Positions 53,478-62,516 are shown, numbered from the stretch's first letter. The stretch: DNA of 64,000 bases from Gemmatimonadota bacterium (GCA_029262195.1 JAJCZX010000041.1:1-64000); one strand, 5' to 3'. Notes: generated from the sequence alone by a model not told the origin. A program made the numbers and translations.

Positions 53478-53810
53478 TTACTCCTTTTCAGTTTTGTCTT
53501 CTTCTAAGAAACGGGCAAGCGAGTCAAGACGACCCTCCCAGAACTGTTTGTATTGCTCAACCCACTCAGATGCGGCTTTAAGCGGGGTGGCTTCCAGTCC
53601 GCATCGGCTCACCCGTCCGTCCTGTGCTCTCAACACAAGTCCAGCCCGTTCGAGCACTCGCAAATGCTTTGAAATCGCGGGACGTGAGATTTCGAATGGC
53701 TCCGCCAACTCGCCGACGGTTGAGTTGCCGTCGGCCAGAGTTTGGAGGATCTGTCGTCGGGTTGGATCCGCCAGGGCGCCGAATGTGAGGTCAAGACTAT
53801 TGGTAACCAT
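53478..53810 (-). CDS. ArsR-family transcriptional regulator
   Basis: A 110-residue winged-helix protein: FGALADPTRRQILQTLADGN, STVGELAEPFEISRPAISKH, LRVLERAGLVLRAQDGR, and the SRCGLEATPLKAASEWVEQY tail typical of the ArsR members paired with SRPBCC proteins. No metal-binding cysteine pair. Its start codon lies inside a perfect palindrome, implying tight autorepression of the pair. Confidence 0.92.
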   Translation of the reverse strand: MVTNSLDLTFGALADPTRRQILQTLADGNSTVGELAEPFEISRPAISKHLRVLERAGLVLRAQDGRVSRCGLEATPLKAASEWVEQYKQFWEGRLDSLARFLEEDKTEKE

Positions 53811-53823
53811 ATGGTTACCAATA
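53798..53823. promoter_or_regulatory. 26-bp perfect palindrome, ArsR operator
   Basis: Half-site TATTGGTAACCAT is followed directly by its exact complement. It covers the start codon of the arsR gene on the minus strand. A regulator bound here would block initiation. Its exactness and position make it a strong operator candidate. Confidence 0.85.
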
Positions 53824-53921
53824 TATCGAGTACACGCCGGGAGTCAAGTTCAAAAAAGAGGGCACCTGAATCGGATGCCCTCTATACGTTTACGTTGGAT
53901 TAGCGTGGGTTAATTCTGCTA

Positions 53922-56651
53922 TTACCTGCCGGTCCCTATCAGCATCGCATTGGTAAGCATCCGAGCCGGTCCTCTCCAAAATCCGCGGAACAACGGGTCG
54001 CTTGCAAACTGAACGATCTTTCCAGATCCGAATCGTTCCACCGTGGCCCAGGCGCTGCCCTGAAGGAAACGCTCCGTGTCGTCTGGCCATACGAATCCAC
54101 TGAGTGTCAGATCATCACCGACAAACGCAGCCGGGTTGTCTCCGTCCTCAGACGGTTTGAACATCTCGCTTCCGTAAATCATTACCGGTAGTACCGATCC
54201 CTCGTAACCGAGCGTCAACCAATGAGTCTTGTCCAATTGCGCTCTGAATATCGCTCCCGGTACAAAGGAGGGACTGCTGCTCCCTGCGGTTGGAGATGCC
54301 AGGGGTGGCGACTGGTCAGGTCCGCTGGGAAGGTCCTCTTCGTCCTCGTCCTCGTCGTCATCGCCTCCAACTCGCTCAACCGAACTCATCCCTACATCCT
54401 CGTCGCTCATGAACAGGCCCGAGCCATCGTAAGCGATTACGACTCCGCCGTCTCGTACCCAGTTTTTCAGACGGTCAATTCCGCGCGAGCCCAGTTGTCG
54501 CTGTATCGTGCCAGCCCCACCACTTGGTATGATCAAAACGTTGTAATCGGAAAGGGTGCGCATGCCTCCGATGTTATCCAGTTTAACGGCCACGAAGTCG
54601 AGAAAGAGCTCCGTGTCGAGGTAGTGCCACAAGGATCCGAAACTTGTCTGACTAATCCCGCTGCCTGCTGCGACCAGTACGCGAGGGTTGCGGACCAGCC
54701 GGATGTAATTGGAGCCGACACCCACCGCGCCTGAATCAGGAAAAGCAGAGTTCACTGCGTCTACGTCCACTCCAATATGGGAGGCAAGTGCTGCTATTCT
54801 TTCATGAAGAATTTCGGGGTTTCGTGCGGTACGCGCGACGAAGGTGCCCCTCGGGTAGCGCCTTCCATCGGCTCGCATTTCTTTCTCGGAAATTCCCAGA
54901 GTAAAACCTTCTTTGAGAAGTTTCATCGCCAGTACGGTGGCAGCCGTTCTGTTGTTCTCAAACACGTATGCGGCATCGGCTCTGGCAAACGGCGGATTGG
55001 TCCCAGCGAGCGCTACCGTACCATTTTCGCCTTCGGGCAACGTGAGTTCCACTCCCTCGATTGGTCTTGCGTCCTCGGTCCAGTACGCGTCCAGGCCCAT
55101 GGTGTAGGGCATCGACCAGGCCGTCACGTCATAGAAATCGTATCCCTCGCGCTCGGCGCTGTCTCCCCGTCTTTCATTCCTTTCATAACGCTCCAATTGA
55201 CCTGCAACAAAAGCCGGGTCGAATTCGGACCGTGGCTCAAGTAGAGTCTTAGCCAGGCGACCCTGCGATTGAGCCAGGTCGATTACGAGCGCCCCGGGTT
55301 CGAACGTCATACGGGCGCCGTCTCCATCGTTCAGATAGTCGTGCGCTGTTTGGGTGGTATATGCACTGGTAAGTTGAGTCACCTTGATTCCTGAACGCAG
55401 CAGGATGCTGACCGTGCGAGCTGCGTTGTCGACATCATTCGACGGGTCGATAACAACACGCTTCATCGTGCCGCTGTTGCCCTCATCGATTGCCGACTGG
55501 TGGAATCGGTAATAGTCCATCAGTCGATCGGTTTTGTTGTTGGCGGCGGTTTCCAGTGTCGCCAGCGACGCTACGTAATGGTGGGCAATCCCGTCTCGGA
55601 AAGTCACAACCCGTCCGTCTTCTTTCCGAATTGCGAATTGGGGGCCGCCGTCGGTCTCATACGTCATGCCGGTAGCACCCGTGAGCGATGGCCAGGCATC
55701 GAAATAGCCCGGGTAAAAAAGATCGAAAATATCCCTTGTGTAGTAAGTCCAGCCCTGGCTGTCGAAAGCCGCCGCGTTGCCGCGTCCGAACGTATCCATC
55801 CAACGGACGGATTGCTCAGGATAGTTTTGATTGATGGGTGAAGCCGGTGGTGGAAAAAAGAATTGCGACGTGGTGCTGTGATGATCGACGAAAACCTGTG
55901 GATTCCATTTAGTGATGGATCCCACGATGGCTCTCGTCGGCTGTTGCGACTGGGCGATCAGATCTCTATTCATGTCGAACCGATAATGGGAGTACCGCGC
56001 CGAGATCTCCCACGGTTGGCCGCCGAACGCCCACGGCTCATCGGAGCCGGTGGTAGGCAGCGAGTTGTACCATACAGCCAGACGCTCGTGACCGTCGGGG
56101 TTGGCCGACGGGTGCATAACGACAACCGTGTTTTCCAGTATTGAAAGAGTCGTTGGTTCGTTGGATGCGAGTAGCTGAAAGGTCACCCATATCGCGGCTT
56201 CAAAACCCGCCGCTTCATACCCGTGCACAGAATAGGAAAGCATCACCACCGTCGGTGTGTTTTCAGCGATCGCGTTTGCGTCGGCGGCAGACAGGCCAGT
56301 AGGGTCGGCGAGTCTGGCCACGTTTTCTCTGATCTCATCGATACGACCGATGTTGTCGGGAGACGAGATGATAAAGGACCGCATTGTGCGACCTTCTTCG
56401 GTAACCCCAACCGTCTCGATTCGCACTCGTCCGGGCGCTGCCACAGCCATTTGCTCCAGCACCCTCTGCTGCGCGTCATATTGTGTGTGACGGGAACCTG
56501 CACCGTAGCCTAGCAATGAGCTGGGAGTCCTTACCAGAGGGTTGTGGGGGCCCCGGGAGTAGAAATCGAAAACATCCTGGGCCGAAAGAGGCGCTGCGGT
56601 GATAAACCATAATGCTAGGAGGGTATAAAAGACACGAGTGAGTTGTTTCAT
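53922..56651 (-). CDS. M14-family zinc carboxypeptidase-like exported protein
   Basis: A 909-residue protein with a signal peptide (VFYTLLALWFITAAPLSAQ). The M14 domain covers about residues 45-340; zinc ligands are His143 and Glu146 in YSVHGYEAAG, and a later His in FVDHHST. A glutamine-amidotransferase-like Rossmann segment lies near residues 690-760 (YNVLIIPSGGAGTIQRQLGS, WVRDGGVVIAYDGSGLF), followed by a poly-acidic linker (DDDEDEDEEDL). This long architecture occurs in Gemmatimonadota and Bacteroidota. It should trim peptides in the periplasm or outside. Start ATG 56651. Confidence 0.85.
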   Translation of the reverse strand: MKQLTRVFYTLLALWFITAAPLSAQDVFDFYSRGPHNPLVRTPSSLLGYGAGSRHTQYDAQQRVLEQMAVAAPGRVRIETVGVTEEGRTMRSFIISSPDNIGRIDEIRENVARLADPTGLSAADANAIAENTPTVVMLSYSVHGYEAAGFEAAIWVTFQLLASNEPTTLSILENTVVVMHPSANPDGHERLAVWYNSLPTTGSDEPWAFGGQPWEISARYSHYRFDMNRDLIAQSQQPTRAIVGSITKWNPQVFVDHHSTTSQFFFPPPASPINQNYPEQSVRWMDTFGRGNAAAFDSQGWTYYTRDIFDLFYPGYFDAWPSLTGATGMTYETDGGPQFAIRKEDGRVVTFRDGIAHHYVASLATLETAANNKTDRLMDYYRFHQSAIDEGNSGTMKRVVIDPSNDVDNAARTVSILLRSGIKVTQLTSAYTTQTAHDYLNDGDGARMTFEPGALVIDLAQSQGRLAKTLLEPRSEFDPAFVAGQLERYERNERRGDSAEREGYDFYDVTAWSMPYTMGLDAYWTEDARPIEGVELTLPEGENGTVALAGTNPPFARADAAYVFENNRTAATVLAMKLLKEGFTLGISEKEMRADGRRYPRGTFVARTARNPEILHERIAALASHIGVDVDAVNSAFPDSGAVGVGSNYIRLVRNPRVLVAAGSGISQTSFGSLWHYLDTELFLDFVAVKLDNIGGMRTLSDYNVLIIPSGGAGTIQRQLGSRGIDRLKNWVRDGGVVIAYDGSGLFMSDEDVGMSSVERVGGDDDEDEDEEDLPSGPDQSPPLASPTAGSSSPSFVPGAIFRAQLDKTHWLTLGYEGSVLPVMIYGSEMFKPSEDGDNPAAFVGDDLTLSGFVWPDDTERFLQGSAWATVERFGSGKIVQFASDPLFRGFWRGPARMLTNAMLIGTGR

Positions 56652-56838
56652 GGATCTCGATGGGTTCGTGGGTAAGTGAAGGAGGTGCGGAATAATAGCG
56701 CCGGGGATAACTGGTTTGCAAAGGAGGGCCGGTGGTGCCACCTGTTCAGATTGTGAGAGGTGGCGAAACTAAGGAGCCCTCAATCTCAATGAGAAACAAG
56801 GAGGGCTGGGCGCGCTCCCTCCGGAGCGTCGTCGTTGT

Positions 56839-57246
56839 TTACCGCTGTGGCGGATTTCTATTCCCCAGCCCGGGCGGGGCAGGAGTTCTCATCCGCATCT
56901 GCGACCGCTCAACCCTTAACAGGCTGTCGAACGCAACGATCTGACTGTCGCTGAGGAGCCTGCGTATTTCTTCACTGGCCGAGTCGGTTTGTACGCGCAG
57001 GAATTCAATTGCGGAACGGAGCCTCTCATTGGTAAAGTCGCCTCTTCGGGTCAGGATTTCGTTGAAACGCTCTCGTTGGGTTTCATCAAGGTCGAGTTGA
57101 TTCACAATCCCGGACATCAGGTTGGTAGTTGGGCTCGGAGGAGAAGGATTTCGAAAAGTGACTCGTCCCACGAGTAATCCAGAGGAAAACACCAGTATCA
57201 ACACTCCGATCGCCGGCCCTAAGGTTCCTCTTCCTGTTTTACCCAT
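56839..57246 (-). CDS. Spy/CpxP-like periplasmic protein (metal-sensor family)
   Basis: A 135-residue protein: N-terminal membrane anchor (LGPAIGVLILVFSSGLLVGR), then a helical hairpin with two LTxxQ-like repeats (LDLDETQRERFNEIL and LLSDSQIVAFDSLL). It falls in the periplasmic heavy-metal sensor (CnrX/ZraP/Spy) layout but contains no His or Cys in the mature part, so metal sensing is doubtful. It is the third gene after an ECF sigma factor and a small membrane protein, like the CnrYXH arrangement. Confidence 0.75.
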   Translation of the reverse strand: MGKTGRGTLGPAIGVLILVFSSGLLVGRVTFRNPSPPSPTTNLMSGIVNQLDLDETQRERFNEILTRRGDFTNERLRSAIEFLRVQTDSASEEIRRLLSDSQIVAFDSLLRVERSQMRMRTPAPPGLGNRNPPQR

Positions 57247-57247
57247 G

Positions 57248-57589
57248 CTAATCGACCGACATGACGATGAGGTTTTCTATTGTCGGGAGCGGCGCGGTCC
57301 CACTTTCCCATTGCAGCCAATTGGGATGGACACCCAGACTAGTAGCGATGGGCACGGTTAGAGGCGATAGCACGGGTTCTGCTCGAGCACCAAACGACGA
57401 GGTGATGATTGCAAATGCTGCCGCCGCAACAGCAGGATATCGAACTTGTACGATCATGCTCAAAAGGTCAGTGTCCGATGCAGGGGCCTCAAGTTTCCCA
57501 ATGGTCGAAACCAATACCCGGTCCATGAGGTCAGGATGGGCTTTAAGAGAAGTTAGGTCCAGAGGTGTTTCGGAAGTGTCAGAGCTCAT
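57248..57589 (-). CDS. Small membrane protein, candidate anti-sigma factor
   Basis: A 113-residue protein with a cytoplasmic N-terminus (DTSETPLDLTSLKAHPDLMD), one hydrophobic helix (RYPAVAAAAFAIITSSFG, about residues 50-67) and a short periplasmic tail. It overlaps the sigma gene by 11 bp and precedes the Spy-like gene by 1 bp. No zinc-finger motif. By position and topology it may be a CnrY-type anti-sigma factor. Confidence 0.6.
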   Translation of the reverse strand: MSSDTSETPLDLTSLKAHPDLMDRVLVSTIGKLEAPASDTDLLSMIVQVRYPAVAAAAFAIITSSFGARAEPVLSPLTVPIATSLGVHPNWLQWESGTAPLPTIENLIVMSVD

Positions 57590-58127
57590 CCAAACCTCGT
57601 TTCTGTAAATAATCGCGCATCAACTTCCGAGCATCTGAAAGGTGCTTCCGGCTGGTGGTTTCGGATAGTCTGAGTTGAGTCGCGATTTCGCTGTGCTTCA
57701 GCCCTTCCAGATCGCTCAACACCAGTACCTCCCGTTGCTTGGTTGTCAGTTGCTCCATGCCGCTCAACAAAACCGATCGGATGTCGGCGATCTTTGTATC
57801 TCGGTCTGCTCCTCGCGGGTCCCTCAATTGCACTTCAGCAATCGAAACCACCTTTCTGTTGGCAGGCCCCCGAATATGATTGTACGCCACCGATCTGACT
57901 ATTGTGGCAAACCAGGCCCGAAACTTGGTCGGGTCTTTACACTGGTCACGTCGTTCCCAGCACCTAACGAAAGCCTTTGAGCATACATCCTCGGCCTCAT
58001 CACCATCATGAGTTACTGAAATTGCAATCGCCCAGGCACGGTCGAAATTGCGCCGGATCAAAAGTTCGAACGCCGCTATGTCTCCGCTTCGCCAGGATTC
58101 AACCAGTTCTGCATCCGACTTGCTCAC
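57579..58127 (-). CDS. ECF sigma factor
   Basis: A 182-residue sigma factor: region 2 AELVESWRSGDIAAFELLIR, DGDEAEDVCSKAFVRCWE, FRAWFATIVRSVAYNHIR; region 4 MEQLTTKQREVLVLSDLEGL, KHSEIATQLRLSETTSRKHL. First gene of a three-gene operon with a membrane protein and a Spy-like protein. GTG start. Confidence 0.93.
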   Translation of the reverse strand: MSKSDAELVESWRSGDIAAFELLIRRNFDRAWAIAISVTHDGDEAEDVCSKAFVRCWERRDQCKDPTKFRAWFATIVRSVAYNHIRGPANRKVVSIAEVQLRDPRGADRDTKIADIRSVLLSGMEQLTTKQREVLVLSDLEGLKHSEIATQLRLSETTSRKHLSDARKLMRDYLQKRGLDEL

Positions 58128-58288
58128 CTAGTCAGACACCTCCGATGCTGCATTTGTGAAGGATCAATCCGGATGTTAGAACAAAACGGAGGGGTTCGAA
58201 ACCCGGGTTCACGTTTCGGGCGTTGTCGTTGTCTGGATCTGAGAGTGTGGAGGCCTAGGGATTCGTAGAAAACAATTAGCGAGGTAGC

Positions 58289-59455
58289 GTGAAAAAATTA
58301 TCTGAGGTCGGTTTTTGGGGAGCCACAGTGGTGTCATTGTTTGTGGGGCAGTCAACAGCTACCGCGCAGGACGCCCCGATCGTGGATATTGTGACGCCCG
58401 ACGCGACCATTGCCGATGAATTTAGTCGACTTAGAGGCTTTCGCGAATTGTCTGACGGACGTGTAGTTGTCACGGATTGGATTGAACAGCGCGTTGCAGT
58501 CGTTGACTTCAGCGATGGGGAAGTGCGTCAGCTCGGAAGTGTTGGAGGTGGGCCCCGCGAGTATCGTCTTCCTCGACAGTTGGTTCGACTGCCCCGAGAT
58601 TCAACCTTACTCGTTGATGTGGGGAACTCTCGGCTACTGGTTATTGATCCGAGCCTGACGTTCACTCGATCGATTTCCTTGACCGAACATGGTGAGCGCT
58701 TCGAAATGAACCCGCGTGTGTCCGACAGCCTGGGTCGGGTCTACTTCACCCCATCCCCGTTTGCCTTCGGACTTCCGCCCAGAGATTCAGTCCCGGTTGC
58801 CCGCTGGGGGGCATCCTCACCGCTCAAAATGTTTGAAACAGTGTTAATTGGTGCTTACACTCCAAGAACTCGGCAGACCAGCGCTCAGATGGGTATTCCG
58901 ACCGTGATGTTTGCAGGACAGGATGACTGGACGGTGACCCCGGATGGGTGGATCGTGGTCGTAAGGAGTTCCCCTTACAGAGTTGATTGGTACGGCCCTG
59001 ACGGAGAGGAGGCTCGTGGCGCACCCGTTCCATACGATGTCCTTGAAGTTACCCGTGCGGACCGGCGTGAGGCGGTGAGAGAGTTTTTGCTGTCCAGTTA
59101 TCAGGCCGGTCGAGGTGATGGTCCTCAACCGATTGCCCGGAGCAGTATTTCGGAAAGGGAAATCGATCGATTAACTGAGTCTGAGGAGTTTGCCGATCGC
59201 TTCCCGCCATTCCGACCGGGCAAAGTGTTCTCGCGCCCTGACGGGACCGTTTGGGTTCAACGTTTCTTGCGAAGTTCCGCTCCCCCTATTTTCGACGTTT
59301 TTCGACGGTTACAAGGCAAAGTGGCGGTCGTAAGGCTCCCTGCTGCTCGCGAAGTTATCGGAGTAGGGTCTCGCCACGTTTACGCTACGATTGAAGGCGA
59401 AATCGGCCTTCTCAGTCTTGAGAGGTACCAAATTCCAGCTTCCATAGCCGAATAG
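58289..59455 (+). CDS. Exported 6-bladed beta-propeller protein
   Basis: A 388-residue protein with signal peptide (VVSLFVGQSTATAQ). Propeller repeats: DGRVVVTDWIEQRVAVVDFS, RLPRQLVRLPRDSTLLVDVG, NSRLLVIDPSLTFTRSISL. Same family as the 16786-17835 protein (GGGPREYRLP here against GAGPGEYRLP there). Function unknown. Divergent from the ECF operon. Confidence 0.72.
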   Translation: MKKLSEVGFWGATVVSLFVGQSTATAQDAPIVDIVTPDATIADEFSRLRGFRELSDGRVVVTDWIEQRVAVVDFSDGEVRQLGSVGGGPREYRLPRQLVRLPRDSTLLVDVGNSRLLVIDPSLTFTRSISLTEHGERFEMNPRVSDSLGRVYFTPSPFAFGLPPRDSVPVARWGASSPLKMFETVLIGAYTPRTRQTSAQMGIPTVMFAGQDDWTVTPDGWIVVVRSSPYRVDWYGPDGEEARGAPVPYDVLEVTRADRREAVREFLLSSYQAGRGDGPQPIARSSISEREIDRLTESEEFADRFPPFRPGKVFSRPDGTVWVQRFLRSSAPPIFDVFRRLQGKVAVVRLPAAREVIGVGSRHVYATIEGEIGLLSLERYQIPASIAE

Positions 59456-59509
59456 TCCCTGTTTTTGGCCTAATCTTAGAGGATTGATCGATGTCAGCTG
59501 AGACCCCTT

Positions 59510-59556
59510 GATATATCGTACGATATATCGTAACGTTATGTCGTAAGACATTACGT
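59510..59556. promoter_or_regulatory. Two adjacent dyads, probable PadR operator
   Basis: A perfect 20-bp palindrome (half-site GATATATCGT, 59510-59529) is followed at 59533-59556 by ACGTTATGTC-GTAA-GACATTACGT, 9 of 10 pairs matching. The second dyad ends 12 bp before the padR start codon. The ATGTC/GACAT half-sites fit PadR-type sites. Confidence 0.82.
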
Positions 59557-59568
59557 AAGGAGTTTCCC

Positions 59569-60135
59569 ATGAGAAAAAGACATGATTTCGACTTTGATTT
59601 CGACCCATCGTTCTGGTTCCGAAGCTGGAAGGGTCGGGGCGGAGGAAAACGGCGCGGAAACTGGTTTGCACCAGGTGACATGAAGTACGTCATCCTCAAG
59701 CTTCTCAAAGAGAAGCCGATGCACGGTTATGAAGTGATGAAGGCTCTTGAGGAGAAAACCAGGGGTTATTACAAACCGTCACCCGGCACCGTTTATCCAA
59801 CGTTGCAGTGGCTGGAGGACTCCGGCCTCGTCAAGATGGAAGTCGAAAACGACAAGAAGATTTACTCCATCACAGATGAAGGGCTGCAATTTTTGGACGA
59901 CAACAAATCGACAGTCGAGGACATTTTTGATCGGGTCAGCGACATGATCGATCGGATCTTTGACGATCCGGGTCCAGATGTTTCGCGATCCGTTGGTCGC
60001 CTTGTTGGAGTCGCGTACCGGGCGGCATGGAAGGATGGGCGGGACGCCGACAGGAAGGCCAAAATCATTACGATTCTCGACGACGCGACGTCGCAACTTG
60101 AAGAGCTTGCCGGTACGGGAAAAACAAAGGCGTGA
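59569..60135 (+). CDS. PadR-family regulator with C-terminal helical domain
   Basis: A 188-residue, subfamily s1 (long) PadR. N-terminal Phe/Asp-rich extension (DFDFDFDPSFWFRSWKG), winged helix at residues about 35-110 (GDMKYVILKLLKEKPMHGYE, GTVYPTLQWLEDSGLVKMEV, KIYSITDEGLQFL), then a helical dimerisation region. No permease follows; the next gene is a universal stress protein 127 bp away. Confidence 0.93.
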   Translation: MRKRHDFDFDFDPSFWFRSWKGRGGGKRRGNWFAPGDMKYVILKLLKEKPMHGYEVMKALEEKTRGYYKPSPGTVYPTLQWLEDSGLVKMEVENDKKIYSITDEGLQFLDDNKSTVEDIFDRVSDMIDRIFDDPGPDVSRSVGRLVGVAYRAAWKDGRDADRKAKIITILDDATSQLEELAGTGKTKA

Positions 60136-60262
60136 AGGCGAGTTGACATAAGGAAACCTTAATCCCGGGATCAGCTTAATGTGAACGGGAAGTGCCGACA
60201 TTAATGGTGAGGTTGTGTCTCACGGCGCGACCTTGAGAATCACGGTTCTGCAAGGAGTCCCG

Positions 60263-61204
60263 ATGACTGATATGTCGATTTTGGTTCCGTTGGACGGTTC
60301 TCTTTTTGCCGAAAAAGCCCTTGGACACGCGATAGGCGTTGCCGCTTCGTTGGGTGCGCGGCTCGAATTAGTTTCCGTGGCCCCTGCGCTTCATCTCATT
60401 GCAGTGGGAGATCCCGCTGTGGCTTCTATCCCCCCCTCCGTTCTGGAGGAGGAGAAGTGGCGACTCGAAGAGTACCTGGTAAACGTCCGCGAGAAACTGG
60501 CGAGCTTCTCAAATTGCGAAATCGATACAGTTGTTCTCGAAGGTGATGTACCTCAAACGATTGAGGGACATGTCGCCAATACGCGCCCGTCGATGATCGT
60601 AATGAGCTCCCATGGTCGAGGGGCCTTGTCGCGCCTCTGGTTGGGCAGCGTTGCGGATCAGCTGGTGCGACATGCGAATGTCCCGGTGTTGATAGTGAAA
60701 CCGAACGGCGACGCTGACGGTGTTGAGGAAGACTGGGAAGCTGCGAAGTTCAACAAGATCTTGGTCCCGGTCGACGGGTCCCCGCTCTCAAAGGAAGGGT
60801 TGGACTGGGCGGTGAGGTTCATTGGAACAACGGAAACCGAATTACATCTCGCGTGGAATGTTCAACCGCAGCACGTTTATGAAAGTCCCTACTTTCCGGG
60901 TGTGTCTGGCGCCGTACCTGTTTTGCCCGATGGTATTGCAGAAGATTTAGCCCGCACCGGGTTGCGAAAACTGCGAGACGAATCTGTGCCAGAGGGATTG
61001 CCCACGGAATTGCACGTACTCACGGGGCCGAGTGTTGCCACCGGCATTCTGGATTGCGTCGACGGAATCGGCGCAGACCTAATTGTAATGGCAACTCACG
61101 GGCGCGGTGGCCTGGCTCGCGCTACGCTAGGGAGTGTTGCCGACAAGGTGGTCAGAGGTGCGACCGTGCCGGTTTTGTTGATGAAGGGGCATGGGGAAAG
61201 CTAA
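60263..61204 (+). CDS. Tandem universal stress protein (UspA family)
   Basis: A 313-residue protein with two Usp domains: MSILVPLDGSLFAEKALGHA and, from about residue 165, ILVPVDGSPLSKEGLDWAVR. Each has the ATP-binding pattern (MSSHGRGALSRLWLGSVADQ; MATHGRGGLARATLGSVADK). AAGGAG ribosome site; the ATG at 60263 is chosen over the longer frame. Confidence 0.92.
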   Translation: MTDMSILVPLDGSLFAEKALGHAIGVAASLGARLELVSVAPALHLIAVGDPAVASIPPSVLEEEKWRLEEYLVNVREKLASFSNCEIDTVVLEGDVPQTIEGHVANTRPSMIVMSSHGRGALSRLWLGSVADQLVRHANVPVLIVKPNGDADGVEEDWEAAKFNKILVPVDGSPLSKEGLDWAVRFIGTTETELHLAWNVQPQHVYESPYFPGVSGAVPVLPDGIAEDLARTGLRKLRDESVPEGLPTELHVLTGPSVATGILDCVDGIGADLIVMATHGRGGLARATLGSVADKVVRGATVPVLLMKGHGES

Positions 61205-61210
61205 AAAGCC

Positions 61211-61245
61211 GGACTCGGCTTACTCAAAAGGATTCAGCCGAGTCC
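61211..61245. terminator. Hairpin between convergent genes
   Basis: Perfect 10-bp arms GGACTCGGCT / AGCCGAGTCC around a 15-base loop, directly after the Usp gene and before the end of the convergent small gene. Short T/A runs only. Confidence 0.65.
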
Positions 61246-61251
61246 CCATTA

Positions 61252-61440
61252 CTACTGTTCGTCTCGCCGGGCGAGCCATTCGCCCGTCGACTCACCTTCC
61301 AGACGTTCAATTTCGCCTTTTTTGGCCTTAGCCTTTTCTGCCAGGCGCTTTTCTTGTTCAAGCATTTTTGCTTCAGCGGCAAAGAAAGCCCTGGCTTTTT
61401 CAGCGCGGGCCTTTTCGTCGTTCAACTGGCTGTCCGACAT
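61252..61440 (-). CDS. Small charged coiled-coil protein
   Basis: A 62-residue protein, almost all helix: DEKARAEKARAFFAAEAKML, EQEKRLAEKAKAKKGEIERL. GGAGG lies 5 bp before the ATG at 61440. No signal or membrane segment; no family recognised. Start and strong ribosome site support a real gene. Confidence 0.6.
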   Translation of the reverse strand: MSDSQLNDEKARAEKARAFFAAEAKMLEQEKRLAEKAKAKKGEIERLEGESTGEWLARRDEQ

Positions 61441-61514
61441 CGTATCCTCCCGGAGTTGGATGTTCTTCTTTAGGCCTGAAGTAAGATGCAAAAATTTTCG
61501 GGATTTGGCGAGCC

Positions 61515-62516
61515 CTAGTCAGTCTGGGCGCGAAGCTCATGGAGCGCGCGGCGGACATATACCTTTGTCATCTGCTTTCGCCAGGCAAGTCCAAGGTCGG
61601 TATTGTCCATTGGTTTGGACGGCCTAAAGGCCGCCGCTGCTGCCGCTTCGATTGAATCGTCGTCCAGGTCGGTGCCAATAATCGCCGTGGCCGCTTCGGG
61701 TATGATCCGGGGGTACGACGCCACCGCACCAAGAACGATACGTGCATCATCCACTATTTTGTTGTTCCAGCGAATCCAGACGGCCACCCCAAGAACAGGA
61801 AAGTCAAAGGAACCGCGCCGACGGAGTTTCAAATAGGTGGCGCCCGAGCCCGGTGTGATGGGAACGCGAATTTGGGTCAGGATGTCGGACGGCCCCTTGT
61901 TGAGATACGCGATCCCGTCGTCGTTGTAGAATTCGGCGGCCGGAACGATTTGCTCGCCGCCTCTTCCCATAAGCACGAAATCAGCCCCGAGAGCAATCAT
62001 GACCGGCGCGGTGTCGCTTGAGTTAACTGCCCAACAGCGTGGGCTGTTAGGCGCCACCCAACAGATGTCACCGTCCTTTTTCATACAGAAATCGATTGAG
62101 CGTCTCCACTCAAACGATTGGTTGTAGTAATTACAGCGTGTGTCCAGGCAAAGATTACCTCCGATTGTGCCCATGTTTTTGAGCGCAGGGGTTGAAACCG
62201 ACTCCGCTGCTTTCGCCAGCGCGGGGCAGAGCGTTTGGACTAACTGGTTGCCACTGACATCGGTGAGGGACACGTTGGCGCCGATAGTAACAAACCGTCG
62301 GCGATCGATTTCAACCTCTTCCGGGGCTGTAGAAAGTTCTTCGATCGCCCCCAGAGAAATCACAGTCTGTGGTTCCTGGTGCCTGCGTTTCATGTTCGGA
62401 AAAAGGTCCGTGCCGCCCGCGACGTAGGCCACCTCTTCAGTGGCACTCTCATGCATTTTGACCGCTTCTTCAAGCGATGAGGGTTCCAAAAACTCGAATT
62501 CAGGTAACCGCAGCAT
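61515..62516 (-). CDS. Molybdenum hydroxylase FAD-binding subunit
   Basis: A 333-residue CoxM/XdhB-type subunit of xanthine dehydrogenase-family enzymes: FEFLEPSSLEEAVKMHESAT, YVAGGTDLFPNMKRRH, ALKNMGTIGGNLCLDTRCNY (FAD and pyrophosphate loop), TQIRVPITPG and CO-dehydrogenase C-terminal domain. The Asn/Cys-rich insert NLCLDTRCNYYNQSFEWRRS resembles the 4-hydroxybenzoyl-CoA reductase beta subunit. It overlaps the Mo subunit gene (TAATG). Confidence 0.9.
   Translation of the reverse strand: MLRLPEFEFLEPSSLEEAVKMHESATEEVAYVAGGTDLFPNMKRRHQEPQTVISLGAIEELSTAPEEVEIDRRRFVTIGANVSLTDVSGNQLVQTLCPALAKAAESVSTPALKNMGTIGGNLCLDTRCNYYNQSFEWRRSIDFCMKKDGDICWVAPNSPRCWAVNSSDTAPVMIALGADFVLMGRGGEQIVPAAEFYNDDGIAYLNKGPSDILTQIRVPITPGSGATYLKLRRRGSFDFPVLGVAVWIRWNNKIVDDARIVLGAVASYPRIIPEAATAIIGTDLDDDSIEAAAAAAFRPSKPMDNTDLGLAWRKQMTKVYVRRALHELRAQTD

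Noticed and set aside
58128..58288. Possible ECF autoregulated promoter (GTTC/TCTAA-like boxes) between the divergent genes
   Set aside because: Boxes match only loosely and the same sigma factor has no second target in view to compare with.
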